Of a stretch of 64,000 nucleotides of DNA, positions 33,941 through 47,010 are shown piece by piece. The stretch is from Tribonema minus (taxonomy: Eukaryota; Sar; Xanthophyceae; Tribonematales; Tribonemataceae). A program made the position numbers and the translations under genes. The stretch lies in contig JAFCMP010000532.1 in NCBI GenBank assembly GCA_017506865.1, positions 496,001 through 560,000 of the forward strand, written 5' to 3'. The notes under the pieces were generated by a model, which worked only from the letters and a program-made list of their open reading frames with translations, was not told where the DNA came from and ran no database searches. How positions within the stretch are numbered: position 1 is the stretch's first letter; every line of letters begins with the position of its first letter.

Positions 33941-36900
33941 TCAATGCTCAATGCGCCTCCATAAATCACCGGCCTGCTGTGGAGAGAGGCAGTGTGGCGG
34001 ATGTAGCCGTCATCAGTACCCCGTGCCGGCTGGTCGGGAATGCTGGCACAGCACGCACGAGCTTGGCGTCGGTCATCCCCTCCTCCTTTCCCTGCGTAGT
34101 GGCTTGGGTTCTGAGATCCACCTCTCCCTGCTGCATAGTGGCTTTGGGCTGTGCTATGTGGTCAGTCTGCAGTGAGGCTTCCCGCCGTAGCTCGCATGAA
34201 CAACTCAATGCTCAGCGCCGGCAGCGCTCAGGTTTTACCACCCCCGCGCGCACATCTGTGCCGCATGACACTACGGGGCCCGCATGCCGCGCAAGAGCCA
34301 GCGAAAAGAGCATGCTGCAGCTTCCAGCTCTGGATGGGGTGCAAGCAGCTGAGATGCACTTCTCAGAAACTATTGCATGAGTGAACGCCAGTTGTGCTGC
34401 AGCCGCCCAAAGCTCACTGCGCCGTTGTGAATGCTGCCCTCCCCAGGCTGACATCGGCATCAGATTTGCCGCTGCAGATGTTGAGAGCGTCACTGGGTAC
34501 GGCTTCACTCATACAGCAGCGCACCTTTATGCACAGGTGGGCCTATGCCGAGTCCAGCTGGGATCGCACTAGCAGGACGTTGCTCACTGCCACCGCTTTG
34601 CTGGCATTGACACGCGCTTACCAAAGGCGCAGCAGCACCAACCACCGCATAGCCACTGGGCCCGCCGTATGTGTAGCCTCAGTCCAGCAGCCGTTGGCAG
34701 CAGACACTGCCTACGGTTCTGTGAAGTGCGCACTGACCTGGGAGACCTGTCCTGAACATGCATCGCCAATATGCTTGCCCCTGGAAGTGACAGCAATCGA
34801 TGGCCTTGGCCTTCCACCAGTGCTGCACGCCTGAACCATGAACCCCCACCGCGCACTGTGAGCGCGGAAGCGCCCGCAATGCCGACACCATGTGCCTGCC
34901 CAGCAGCGCCTGTGATAGACACACTGCTGCCCGCTGGGATCTTTTGCTGCGCGGCATGCTCTTTGCTGATGTGCGGTGACAGAACTGCAGCGCTCATCAA
35001 GCAGTGGAGTTTTCCACCTGTGCAGCCAGTATTGCAGCTACATGCAGGCTCACTGCATGACCTGTGGCCCCCAACGTGGTCGTTGCTGTCCGTGTTTTTC
35101 GTGGCGATACTCATCAGCGCAACTGCAGCTGAAACTGCAATGCTGTCCGCCATCGTGCTCCGAAGTACAAGCAGGCTCGCACGGCCACCAGTTTATGTCC
35201 TTGTGACAGATGCACACGGGGGCAGCCGATCCGATTGCAAAGGCCTGACTGGCAGTGATGACAACTCATGTCGCCAACGGACGAGCTCTTCGCCAACGTG
35301 CTGCCAGCGCGCCGCCACGGGTGAAATGTAGGCTGCAGCTCAAGCTCTAAAGCCAGTGCCGCCACCACAGTGACCGCCAAGGTCGCTTTAGTACTGAGCG
35401 CTGCCCCCAACTTCTGCAGCGAAGATTCGCTCCGCTCATCCGCGACCCTCAAAGCCAAGAAGCAACCGAGGCCCTTGTCCAGTAGTAAAGTCTCCAGGGC
35501 AGAACTGATATTTTTAAGTTGGGTTATTGCATGCTGTAGCCCTATGTCAGGGGCATCTGCTGACTACTCACTTGTTGAAGTTGATATTGATCCTGATGTG
35601 ATATTGAACTTCAACGGTGATATTCAAACTTCAACTTCATGCCAACTTCTACTGTCATATCACTGCTCAACGTGCAATAGCACGGCTCCACCCATCTCAA
35701 CTTCAACAACCAAGAGCTCCTCTGGTGCGTCTGAGTGAGGCCAACAACCTACTATTATCAAACTTCAACAGTTTGAGGGTCTTGACTGACCTCACTGTAG
35801 CATAAGTGCTCGGTTGCTTTTTGGGTTTCAGGGTCGCGGATGGGCGGAGCGGATCCTAGCGGCACCCTGTTGACTGGCTATTGTTGCAGCTGCCATTGCC
35901 TGCCGCTGCACCACCGCAATTGTCGTGGCGTCCATAATGATCCACGCTGGCTATGCTCAAGCGCCAAATGGCAGCAACTGGTGTCGGTGCATGCCTTGGC
36001 AGGCATTTTGAGGCTAGACACGGTGCCATAATCGCCGCTGTGCAGTATCCAGTGCCGCCAAGCATCAGCTCTATAGGAAGGCCTGTGCCTCACGTCCTCC
36101 ATTGTGAAGCGCAGTTGCCGCACAGCATAGCATATAATGCCGCCGCGTACCAGCCTGAGTGAAAGCACCAGCCCTGCGCCTAATGGCCTCCAGTGTGGAA
36201 CGCCGAGCATATCGAAGACCCCACGCACAAGCAGCAGTGAGTCATTCCCTAACGCCACTGGGAAGTGCATCCTCCATTGCGCAGCAAGGGTGCCCAGCAT
36301 CGCCATGCCACTGGCTCTCCCACCCACCAGATGGCAGTATCCGAATGGCAACCAAGCCGAACACCTGAAAGGCGCTATCACCACCACCATACCCCTCCAC
36401 CGCGAGCAGCGCAGCTACCTGCGATCATGGCTGCTGCGCCTCTTGCAGGCAGCCGAGTGATGCACGGGCTGACTCTGCCATGCGCTGACCACCGCATTCT
36501 CATATTGGTGCAGCAGCTGCTGCTGGCATCCCTGCGAGTTGTTCAATCACTGCCGTCGCTTCCATCAGACCCTGCCTCATCCCAGCCTGCAGGCCGGTAC
36601 CGCTGCCGTCTTGCGTTTGCGCTGTACTGGACTGCCGTTGCTGACACCGCCGCCATTGAAGATCACTGCGGTGCTGGTGCTGCTGCTCCTCAGTCCCTTT
36701 GCCGTCAACTGCTGTCTCCTATTGGAGTTGCCAGTGCTGCTGCTGACACTGCTCCTGGTCCTGTTCATGTTGCTCCTTTTCCTCAGCTCTCATCACGACT
36801 TTGACTACAGTAACTGCAACGCCTGCGCTCTGATTGAGCTGCTCCTCCGGATCACCGGCTTGAGCCAGCCTGTTCCCCATGATAATGTACTATACGCCTG

Positions 36901-37765
36901 GGCCAGTCCTCTTGCACATCTTTGCGGGCCGGTGCGCATCATATCCCCATTAAGGTGCTGTAACCACCTTGAGCGCTGCTGAACTGGCTGACATTGCTGA
37001 TGCGGCCCCTTGCAATGCCCACACGGCACACGTCCCTCACATCTGCCGGCTGCATTGATGCCAAGTGGTAGCAGTGTTGGCATGCAGTCGGGAAGCCAGA
37101 GGGAAGGGTGTACTTGCTGGTGCTGTCGTATCGTCACTCCAGTTGCTGTCGGCCATGATGCCCGTGCGGTGTGGTGATGATTGCTCAGGTCATAGCCAGC
37201 CAGTATTCAAGAGCCACTGCTGTGATATTGCCGATCAACTTGATGGTGCGGTTCGTTGCGGTGGTGGTGTCTTTGCGCGAGGTGAATACGTTGTCCTCTG
37301 TCCCACGTGTGCACATCAGGTGTGCCTGCACTTGCGGCCGTGCAGATACAAGAGGTTAGAACACAGCTGTCGTAGATTGCAGAATGCGGAACACACATGT
37401 TCAAGCTATGGCACTATGAGCGAACTGAGCGGATGCCACTTCTCACGGAGCGGATTAACAAAACACTGAAAAGGTGGCATGTTTTGCTTGGCAGAAAAGT
37501 TGAAGTATGTGCGAGAGCTCATTCCAGTGATCAGAAGATCAAAAGTAGGCTACGGTGTGATCGTCTACACATCAATAAACACAGCAGATGCCACGCTTGC
37601 ACAGGATTGAAGCAGCACTCCACACCAGCAGATTGCTTACCGTGTGTGCGGACTCGGTTGTGCTTTTCAAGTTTGCAGTAGCCTTGTGCCAGGGCGTGCC
37701 TTTCCGCCATTTTGCAGGTGCCGGGTGTCTAATGCCTCGTTGCGCTTCAATCCATCGGTGTCAGC
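33941..37765. other. Gene-poor block with possible coding remnants near 35.3-35.7 kb
   Basis: On the minus strand at about 35545-35330 a clean helical frame reads IGLQHAITQLKNISSALETL, LLDKGLGCFLALRVADERSE, SSLQKLGAALSTKATLAV, which resembles an exon. On the plus strand, 35370-35738 ends in a frame (VDIDPDVILNFNGDI and following) that vaguely recalls an MSP-type domain but overlaps clustered AACTTCAA words. Neither has a splice partner. Elsewhere in the block nothing is supported. Confidence 0.3.
35425..35860. repeat. Short inverted duplication, about 45 bp arms
   Basis: cggttgctttttgggtttca, gggtcgcggatgggcggagc at about 35812-35853 matches the reverse complement of about 35432-35484 (cggttgcttcttggctttga, gggtcgcggatgagcggagc). 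The arms are about 330 bp apart. Confidence 0.75.
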
Positions 37766-37816
37766 CCTACGTCCCCTACCCCCCTACCCCTACCCCTACC
37801 CTAACCCCCCCCCCCT
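37766..37816. repeat. C-rich telomere-like tract
   Basis: Several CCCCTACCCC and CCCTAACCCC units lie in a row, the complement of the tract at 588-654. It is interstitial. Confidence 0.6.
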
Positions 37817-40800
37817 CGGGTGAGGCGCGCGCGCCCGCCTACAGACAGCACGCACTATACACTTTTGTGTATAGTACGCACATGTGTATGCATGCCCCTA
37901 CTTGCACGCATACCATGTGACCCCTCTTTTGCCTTCCTTCCCGCCTGCCCCGGTACCCGTGTGCCTCAGCCTTTTTTTCTTGAAGGCCTAGACTGCGTGT
38001 GCGGCGAACGGACCGATGAGGCAGCAACTGGTGCTGCTCACCGCCGCCACTGCCGCAAAACTGCGCGCTCCTGTCTCCTACTCTAGCACCGTTATGCTAT
38101 ACGCGTCTACGCATGCGAAGATAGCTTACCTGGTCACTCGTATGACGGTATTGATTACTCACTCTATCGACTCACCTGACCATCCAGTAGCCAATGCGCC
38201 ACCTGCAATGACGATCATCTGCAGTATACTCTCAACTCCCAGATTGCCTTTGACTAGCTCGCGTCCATAGTGTTCAGGTCCCGAGTGTTAACCAAAGCTC
38301 ACTGAATTTGACGTAAATTCTGACATTTCCTTGAAGTCAACTGCTGCTTAAAATACCGAGGATCCTGTCGTATTGCCTGACTACGTTGTGACTTTACACT
38401 CCAGATTGCCGCACCATACTCTGCAAGAAGCCATGCCACTAAGAAGTCGTTCAATTGAACTTTTGAGACAACAGCTACAATGAGAACCTACAGTACTGTG
38501 CATAAGGTGATATGGCAGCAAACAGTCGATGTCATGTAAAACGATGCTAGTGTAGTGTGGTTGTTCGCCTGATGGAAAATAGAAATAGCGTTCATACAGA
38601 AAAAGTCCTGACGTGGGTGAAAATACTTACATGCTGCAACAGTTTCAATTGCCTGCGTACACTGGCATAATGATTGTTCCAATACAAAAACGGCTGTGTA
38701 TAAGCACTGCTGATCCTAGTCAACGTGCTCTGTTCAGATATTTAGGTCAGCTTCAGTTTTGTGAAGGTGGTATGCACGCTAAGAGAAACTTCATGCACTT
38801 CATGTAGTTGACGTCAGACTATATCAACGCAAGCTCGCGAGATTGAAATCTTGATGTGCATATTCTAAACAGTGTATGTACAGGAGAATACATGATAGTA
38901 GTAACAGCATACCACCCACTACAAAGTATCACTACTTCTGTTGTGCACGTGTCTTATCATAATACATGTACTTGAGCTCGTTATGCTACAGTAATTCAGT
39001 GTGAGTATGTAATTATGTTGTCACGCTCTCTATGCTACAGTACTTCAGTGCAAGCAATGTCACGAAATGCGCAGGAGCGCGCCCTACAACTCTCTTAGCA
39101 CTGCAGCTGGGCTTCCTACTTCCTCCTACTTGGCTGAGGATTCACACGGGCCGGGGCTTTTTAGGGGTAGCTGCCGTAGACGCGACGCCTCGGGCGGGTG
39201 GTTTCCCGCACGCATTTTACCTACACCCGGCCCTTTCCAGCACATTTGCCCCCTTGACCCGCCCACAATGCGTACCCTTTTCACCTGCCAAGGGAATGTA
39301 AGACAGACGCAGGGATGTTGAGAGTCAGCGTTTCGATGATTGGTGACGTTGATGTAACCCGATGATCTTGCATTCTCGCGCATTGCACATTCTGTACCCT
39401 CAGCATGTCTTGGGCTCCGTAAACCACGTGTTCATTGACGTGCAACACATTCACGCAGCAGAAATGACGCACGGGCAGGTTTTGACAACTCAACAATGTG
39501 ATGACTCACTGGTTATGCATGCTGGCGGTGCGCCTGCAAGCCGACAGGTGCATGCTTGTAGGTAAAGGAGCCGCTTGCGTTGGCCAGCAAATCTTCACAT
39601 CACTTTGTCATTGAGTGACACATATACACAGTGCACAGACTCACCGTGACTTGAAGCGACATCGGCAACGCAATCCCGACACCTGCTGGCCCTGGCACAC
39701 TGTGCTACCTCACTGCATCACCGTTGATGCCACCACCGCTGCTGGTGATATCGCTGACCTCAACTTGAAGTTTGTTGGATTGTCACCACCACCGCAAGCT
39801 ACCACCCCTGAACATCATCACCACTCCCGCACGCTGGCTGCGGCAGCTTTCCCGCTAATGCCATCCTCGATTGCCAGAGGGCATGCAGCACTGCTCACCA
39901 CTATGCCCTGGTGTCGCCGAAACCGGCGCACTTACGCCTGCCCCGAATGGCATGCTGCCCGTGCTCCCCCCCGGGCACCTGACGGAAGACAGCAGTGCTT
40001 CTGAAATCATGTGTTGACAAGCACACTGCGGCCGCCGAGATTACATCCTCTGCAGCTCGCAGCGTGTAGCTGCTGTTGACCTTGTAGTGCCGGCGTCCTG
40101 GCACTGCACTTGTAATGTTGCAGCACATCCTCTGTGCGTCCATGCGTGTTTGTCGTGCTGGTCACAGAGGCGAGTATGGTTTATGTCCAACAATCCTTGC
40201 CCAGTCCCAATTCCTGTTCCTCCTCTTGCTTGCATCAGCCTGCGGCCTGCGGAATTAGCATTGTCGCTGCCCGCAACCACCGCCATGTTTGACACTATGT
40301 ACATGGATGGCATCATGGATCGTCAAACCCGTTTGTCACACATAGAATTCCCCCCCTTTCCTCCGCATGCCCCATCCATTTGCTGTCAATAACCTTCCCT
40401 GCGCCTGCCCATCCATTTGCCATCATCGCTCGACAATAACTCTTCTCCGTTTCCAATGACCGCGACTACATGCAGGTGCATGTACCACAGCTCAACAGCA
40501 TTTCTCTTATGCAGTCTAGGGCTGGAGCCTCAGCACACATCGCAGCACAACAGCCGCCACTGATACTGATGTCGTCAGCGCCATCATCAGTTACATGCGC
40601 TGCTGTCACAAGCACATCCTCCTGCAATTGGTGTCACGGTTCATGCTGTGATGCCCTTCACCCATCATACGCCCGCATTTGTTCTTCACACTCAGTTTTC
40701 GCGGCTCGTGCTTCTTTCCTGTTTCACATGTTCACCAGCAATAGCCAAGCTCACTACAGTCAGCTCCCCCATCATGTGCACACCTCATTTTTTGTAGAGA

Positions 40801-41530
40801 TTTTGTTTTTTTTACCCACCAAACCCGCTTCACTCTTGCTCCTCTCAACGCTGAACCTGATGAAATTTTTGTGGTCTGACCACGCGCCGCCTGCATCCTG
40901 CAATCAGTTCCCCCCTCCATTTCCCGCCTTGTCGTGCCCAGTCACTGTTTTTGTCGCCCACAATATGCACGCCTCCATTTCTGCTCTGTCCTCATCGTCC
41001 ACAGTTTGAAATCAACGCCTCCCATTTCCCGCAGTCTCTCCCTGTTTTGTGCTGTCATGTTCACTCTGCCTTCTACGAGAAAATGACCACCTACACCCCT
41101 GCACCATGATTTCCCCTTACTCTATGAAATACCAATTTTGTCAGATGTTACACAGCGCACAGGCCGCCACACACGCCTCTCAACAACATCACGATCTCCT
41201 GTTCATACCACAGATTGGCAAACAAGCTGCATCGCTGCTCCGTCACTGCAACTGCCTCTGCCGCCGCGCAGCCCCCCATGCTTGTTGAATTTGCAAACTC
41301 TCATTCCTGCCCTCTATGCCCGACCTCTGCCTCACAGAGGTGACCATCCATACTGGGCGCAAGAGTCCAGCAGCTCCCAAAGTCAGTATCCTGAGTCGAT
41401 GATGACACGAGCCAGTGCTGCCAGAAGATGAAGCGCTGACGCCGAACACAACGTACGGGCCGCTATGCTGCCATCAGCGCACGCAACACCAACTTCTCCC
41501 CATTTTTTAGCTTTTTTGTTTTTTCAACCC
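37817..41530. other. No supported gene; AT-rich then pyrimidine-rich
   Basis: 38280-39050 is AT-richer than the surroundings and lacks any convincing frame. From about 40180 the plus strand becomes markedly pyrimidine-rich, with T and C runs. No exon is supported. Confidence 0.4.
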
Positions 41531-41539
41531 CCCATCACC

Positions 41540-42370
41540 CCCCCCAGGTGCATGCCCGCTGCCACTGCCCAGAACACCATGCATACGCTGCCAGAGCCGG
41601 AAATACTAGACACCTAACAGCCGCCGCTGCTCACACCACCAGCCGTCCCCCGATACTGCAAGATGATGACTACCCCTTTGCCACTGCAATAACCGTTTTG
41701 TCCTTCATTCCGACCTCCCAAGTCTCGCCCCTCTAGTTTTTCACCCCCCACCCCCCCAGGCGTATGCCTCGCTGCACAGCTCAGAACACTCTCCTTCACC
41801 CCCCCCCCCTCCCCTCTCAGGTGCAGAACACCACTCTCATGCTGCCAGCCCCAGTGATGTCAGACCTCTTACAGCACGACGGCGGCCGCCACTGCTCACA
41901 CCAGCCCTCCGCCAATACTGCAAAACGATGACAGCTACACACTTGTCCACCACTGCAACCGCTTCCCCTTGTCCGCCATCCCAGAGTCCTGCCCTCCCTT
42001 TTTGTGCTTTTTTGCAATGTGTTACCCCCCCCCCCCCCAGGTGCATGCCGACTGGTACCGCCCAGACCCCCCCCCCACACACACACACAAGTGCATGCCC
42101 TGCTGAAACCACCCAGAGCACCACTGCCTCCCACTGCCTCCCTGTTGTTGTAATCTCCCCCCCCCCCCCCCCCCCCCCCCAGGTGCATGCCGGCTGCCAC
42201 TGCCCAAAACGCCACTCTTGCGCTGCCAGACCCGGTGAAGTCAGACACCCTACAGCATGGTGGTAGCCGCTGCTCACACTAGCCCTCCGTCAATACTGTA
42301 AGACGACAGCTACAGCAGTGCTCCACCGCTACAACCGCTCCTCCTGATCCGCCCTCGCAGAGTCCTCCCC
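41540..42370. repeat. Diverged tandem array separated by long C runs
   Basis: Units begin after poly-C with caggtgcatgcc (41546, 42040, 42180; a variant at about 41818) and contain gctgccactgccc, aaaacgccactcttgcgctg/gaacaccactctcatgctgc, tcacaccagccctccgccaa/tcacactagccctccgtcaa, tactg(c/t)aa(a/g)acga(t)gac and agagtcct. The clearest pair is about 41820-42005 and 42180-42365. The run at 42151-42180 is essentially uninterrupted C and will be prone to length error. Confidence 0.7.
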
Positions 42371-42560
42371 CCCTCCCTCCCCGTTTTTGTTTCTTTTTGT
42401 TGTTTTATCCCCTCCCCCCGCCCCCCCAGCCCTTTTTTGTTTGCTTTTGTTGTTTTATCCCCTCCCCCCCCCCCCAGCCCTTTGTGTTTGTTTTTGTGTT
42501 TTTTATCCCCCCCCCCCAACCCCAGCCCCCCCCCCCCCTCACCCCCTTACCTGAACAAAT
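42360..42560. repeat. Tandem poly-C/poly-T units, about 60 bp x 3
   Basis: Three adjacent copies of a unit built of tttttgttgttttatcccct, a C run, and cccagccctttt follow each other. The minus strand is correspondingly G-rich. Confidence 0.75.
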
Positions 42561-42823
42561 CACCAGAGGCGAAAGGGGAGAGGGGAGGGGGGCTTAGCCA
42601 AAGGGAGGGAGCGCCCACCCCCCCGCCACTCCATAGCTGACAGGCGCACGCACAGTCTTCTCGTAGACAGGCTGCGCAGCAAAGGGCACAATGAGCAGCA
42701 GAACCAAGTAAGTCATCTGGTGATGATCAAGCGTTCATGCCAGCAAGACTCACAACAGAAGACATCGTGCGACAGGGCATCATCGACACACCGTGATAAG
42801 CCACAAGCCCTCCTCCATTTGTG

Positions 42824-45687
42824 TTAGCTAGCTTGCATTGAGGGGCACGCAGAATGACCATGAAAACGTTCATCATCATAGAGCTTGTGAGAGATGTTTT
42901 GCAATTAAAAGGTTCCATCTATTGTTGTTCAGATATGCTTACCATCGCGAGAGGGTAGGCGTCGATCTCATGTGGGAGGAAGATGGAGGGGCTGGGGTCA
43001 AGGTCCAACGCGAGGTCGTTGAGTGCCTCATGCGTGTCCACCGCGTATGCATTCGCAAACATGCCAAACCAGTGCTCGTGCCTGCAGTCAGGACAAAGTT
43101 TAGCAGGAGTTGACAAGACTGGCCATGAGATGGCAGCGCTTGATGGCCAATGCGATGACTGCACCACTGATGGTTGCGAATGAAGATAATGAGAGTGACA
43201 CTGCTTGAGTTGCACTGCGGTATGATTGACTGCGGCACGCCCAGCTCTGCCATTTGATCGCTGTTGATCCCAACTAGCGTTGTCGCTGTAGCTTTGAAAT
43301 GCTAGTCAGCACAGAGCAATGACACAGTAAGCAAACATAAGGTTGCACTGCAAACGAGGCTGCGCTGCAAAAGCAAAACATTTCTTTGAAGTACGCATAT
43401 AAAGCTCCACGCACACTTGCAGTAGTGCTACTTCGCGCGCCCACCCCCCGTTTGTCCGTGACAACTTGTTTGGAACCAGTGGTTAAGGCAGTATTGAACA
43501 CGACACAAACATGAGCAGGAGCACCCTCTCTGAGACTCTTTTGTGGCTTCTGCATCTGCACCACTTCATACACACCACACTGGACAGGTAGCAGACACTC
43601 CAGTACCTGACGCGAGCAACATTGCTTTGCAGCGACTGGCACTGCTGCGCAGCTTGAGGAGCATGTGAGAACAAGTGTGTGCAGCCCACTTCTCTTCCCC
43701 ATCGCCGGACAGTCAACTCACCTCATGTAGTTGGCCCTCAGGTTGAGCAGCTTCTGGGCACCATGTTCCGTGATGAGCGCCTTGTCAGCCTCAGTGACAA
43801 TGAGCGAACGAACCATGTCCATGTTGAGGCGGCCCCTGCGCACCCACTCCGCAATCTGCAACGGCAGGATTGTAATGCAACATGAGTGGAGCGTCACCAT
43901 TGGGTGTGGCCAGCGCTCATAAGGCATCAGGTTCGCGCGTGCGCTGTTTGCATGTGCGATGGAAGCTGCACCTCATATGCTGAAGACACACTCAGAGTGA
44001 CGTTCGGCACCTGAGCCAAGTATGATGATTGTTGTAGGCAACAGTTCATATGTAAAGGTAACCAATTTGCATCCTCTGATCAATATGGATGACTTTGCCC
44101 TGGAATCATTTGGCAATAATGAGCACCAGGCGTCAACAAAGTCCTTTATCATATTACCAGTTGGGCAGTGCATGTATACCTGGGAGCACGTATTCATGAG
44201 TAAAATGAATTTTAATGCTCAAATGGTCAATATGAACGTTGTTGTCAGGAAGTAAAGGTCATGTGCAAGATGCTCTCAATGATGAAAGTTGATACGTGGA
44301 CAGGAAGGATACGTCTACTGTGTAGTGGACTAGCTTGGATATGACAGTGCTCAGCTAAATGGAGGTGTGGCAACAGCCTGTCTGCAATCTGCGTTGAGTC
44401 GAGCACAGATATTGTCTGTCGCTACTGAATCATTCACTTGATCTAGGCCGTAATACAATGAGCCATGCGATTACTTTCACGTGATTGATGTGTGGCGTGC
44501 GCCCTCCGCTGTCCCTTGACACCCCCTAACATGACTTCATGAGATGCGTACTCAGCAGGTGTGAAAGCTCCCATGCGCACATGCGTGCCAACATGTGGAT
44601 GCCCAGCAGTTCTAAAACTGCACCTGGGGACCCCACTGATACTGTACCAGGCAGTTGACTTTGTGCTCCGTTGACGCAAGTCTCTGACTCAAACCACAAA
44701 CATAGGAATGTGCGCAATTACCTGAACAAAGCAAATGAAATGAAGTCGTCTTGCCTTGCATTCGTGCAAGAGATGTTGGAGAGGTCCGTACCTGGTCCAT
44801 AGTGCCCCACACAACGTGCTCCTCAATGCGCCGAGACCAGATGCTGGAGCCGCGGTTGCTGGGACCGATCTGAGTCAGCAAGAGAAAAAAGTGAGGCAAT
44901 GAGGCGGTGTCACTATGTGCCGTGTACAATGGTATACTTTGCCAAGTGCAGCCCAGATCAGTGTTGCACCGGCCGCCAATTGCTGCCAGTTCACAACCTT
45001 CAAGCTCTCGCAGGTGGACATACTAACGTTTGCAATGCAACAGAGCTGGTCATGCCTTGCCAATCGGCACAAATCACGTACAAGAACACCATTTTCAGGG
45101 CTCAATTTCTCAATCCGCGTGTGTATGAGCTGGCACTGCAAGCTAGAAGTCTGGCACTGAAGCTGAAGCACCCTGCGCTTGTCGAACAGCATGGCCATTA
45201 ACCAAATGGGCTGCTCTGCGGACACGACAAACCAACTGCAGAGTATTCAACTCCGTTGAAATTTCTCCGTATGTGCATTACCTACCTGCGCAACATGCAC
45301 GCCGCCGCTGTATGTAACAGCTACCAATGTGCTTACCGTGAGCTCCTGGGCGAATTCAATGTGGCGGATGTTGCGCAGCATGGCGATGATGCTGGTCTTG
45401 GTGCTCGCACAGAAGCCGGCGGGGACGATGATCACCACCTGCGGCTGGTTGATGGAGGTGTCTATGCCCACCTGCAGCACGCTCATCACCGCGGCGGCGA
45501 TGCTGCCAGCGCCCGGGAAGGTCACCGCCAGCAGGCATGCGCTCGCACGCTTCTGAATGATCACCTTGCTCAGAATGGCCTGCAGGCTGCGCAGCAAAAG
45601 GCGGATGGTAGCGGCAGGCGAAGCGACAACGAGGCGCCGCAGTGAGAGGCGGCTGTCATCCTTGCGGCAGCTGCGCGGCAAAGCCAT
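42824..45687 (-). CDS. Catalytically degenerate DEAD-box (eIF4A-like) protein
   Basis: Exons 45687-45337, 44869-44792 and 43855-43722 join in matching phase and align with eIF4A-type helicases. Later exons 43644-43576, 43260-43165, 43081-42943 and 42883-42824 (stop TAA) also fit phase but are less certain. The product is about 308 residues, some 90 short of eIF4A, with the motif V region missing or not found. Motif I reads PGAGSIAA (58-65) instead of GxGKT. Motif Ia is PAGFCAS instead of PTRELA. IGPSNRG matches the GG motif, GTMDQ (139-143) replaces TPGR, and TEAD (164-167) replaces DEAD, within WVRRGRLNMDMVRSLIVTEA. The SAT region reads LLASGTG. The likely helicase C-terminus is FGMFANAYAVDTHEALNDL. 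Frames stay open in every exon, so it may be a pseudo-helicase rather than a dead gene. Confidence 0.6.
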
Positions 45688-47001
45688 GGTTTTGCTCACA
45701 TGCCCCATGGCTCGAAGCCTGGGCAGCGGAGCAGCTCTTGAGGCTAAGGTTGCATAGCACAGGTTGACCACATGAGAAAAGCTGCATGAAGCGCTCGCGT
45801 GCTGGTGCACAGGCGTCGCATGCATTTGTCTGCCATTGCAGTACCGATCCGTTGCTCACGCAGCATTGCTGCCGATCACAAAAGGGGGGGATTAGGCTGC
45901 ACGCAATGGAGACAGACACTAGCTAAAACAAACTTGAAACTAGAGTCAAAAGGACCAAGCAGTATCCATGATGTGTTGGCAGGTTAGACATAAGCACCAC
46001 AGTGATTTTCTGACGCCATGATCTGCCTGCAGAATGCAAATGTCACTTTGCATCCTGAGGGATTCTACCGGCTGCGGCGGCGCTGGGTGTGACGTCGACA
46101 ATGGTAGTATGTGGCGAACTTCAAGAAGCTGCCTTTACAAAAAAGTATGGCAAGGCAACATGACACAGATTGCAAGCCCTAACACTCAACCCTGACTGGC
46201 AGTGTGCACAACCTAAGCACATTGCATCATCGTGCCTGCTTCAATACGCACGGAGTGGGCCGCGCAAAGGCCATGATGCGGAGGAGCGCGTTGAGCACTG
46301 TGGTCTGGTAGCGAGCAAAGTGGAGACTGGACCAGACGCTGGTCATGCCTGTGAAGATGTGGGGGACATGGCAGCAGTTGAGCATGCGTCAGATCAGTTA
46401 ATCGCACCGGGGATGGTTTGCGGTACAATAACAGCAGGTGCACAATTATTGCAATCACAACACTGCGTGCAATGCAGCACGTGCGGAGTACCCAACGCTT
46501 GCGTGCAGACCAACTGAGACACGCTCGCATTTGAGCTGCCATTGAGGCTGAGATGAATAACACCTGTCAAAATACTGGTATATCACATAATGCTAGCATG
46601 TTTGGGCTCCAAGCAGAATTGGTCATGTTCAGCTCAGGAGCTGAGAACGATGCATTAAAGGAAGAGTTATTCATGCATCACTCTTGACATGCCCCCAACA
46701 GAGCGCATGCTGTTTGGGAAGGGCACAACACACATACATCTGGTACTCCAATGCGTACACGCAGCAAGTTGACCAAGTGCAATTGCACATGCTCTATGTG
46801 TACAAAATCTAAAGGTTTAAAGCAAAAAGCATTGCCTATCATCACAAGCCAGCAGTCAGTGCTGCGACGTCTGGATGAGTGCGAATTGAAATGATGCCAA
46901 GGCAGACCGTCAGACATCAGCAAGCATAGTTGCCGCTTAAAGTCTTCCTACATGAGCACTCCAAGGTATCCGGTTCCCCACTCTTCAACGACTTGCACTT
47001 A
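45688..47001. other. No supported gene
   Basis: Intergenic or untranslated sequence between two minus-strand genes. A minus frame at 46923-46678 (FCFKPLDFVHIEHVQLHLVN) could be a 3' exon of the membrane-protein gene upstream of it, but no phase-matched junction was found. Confidence 0.35.
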
Positions 47002-47010
47002 TCAACTCAC

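Noticed and set aside
35570..35738. Possible MSP (VAP-type) domain start, VDIDPDVILNFNGDI
   Set aside because: The resemblance covers about 25 residues only, the rest of the domain does not follow, and the DNA is made of clustered AACTTCAA words. Left as a remark.
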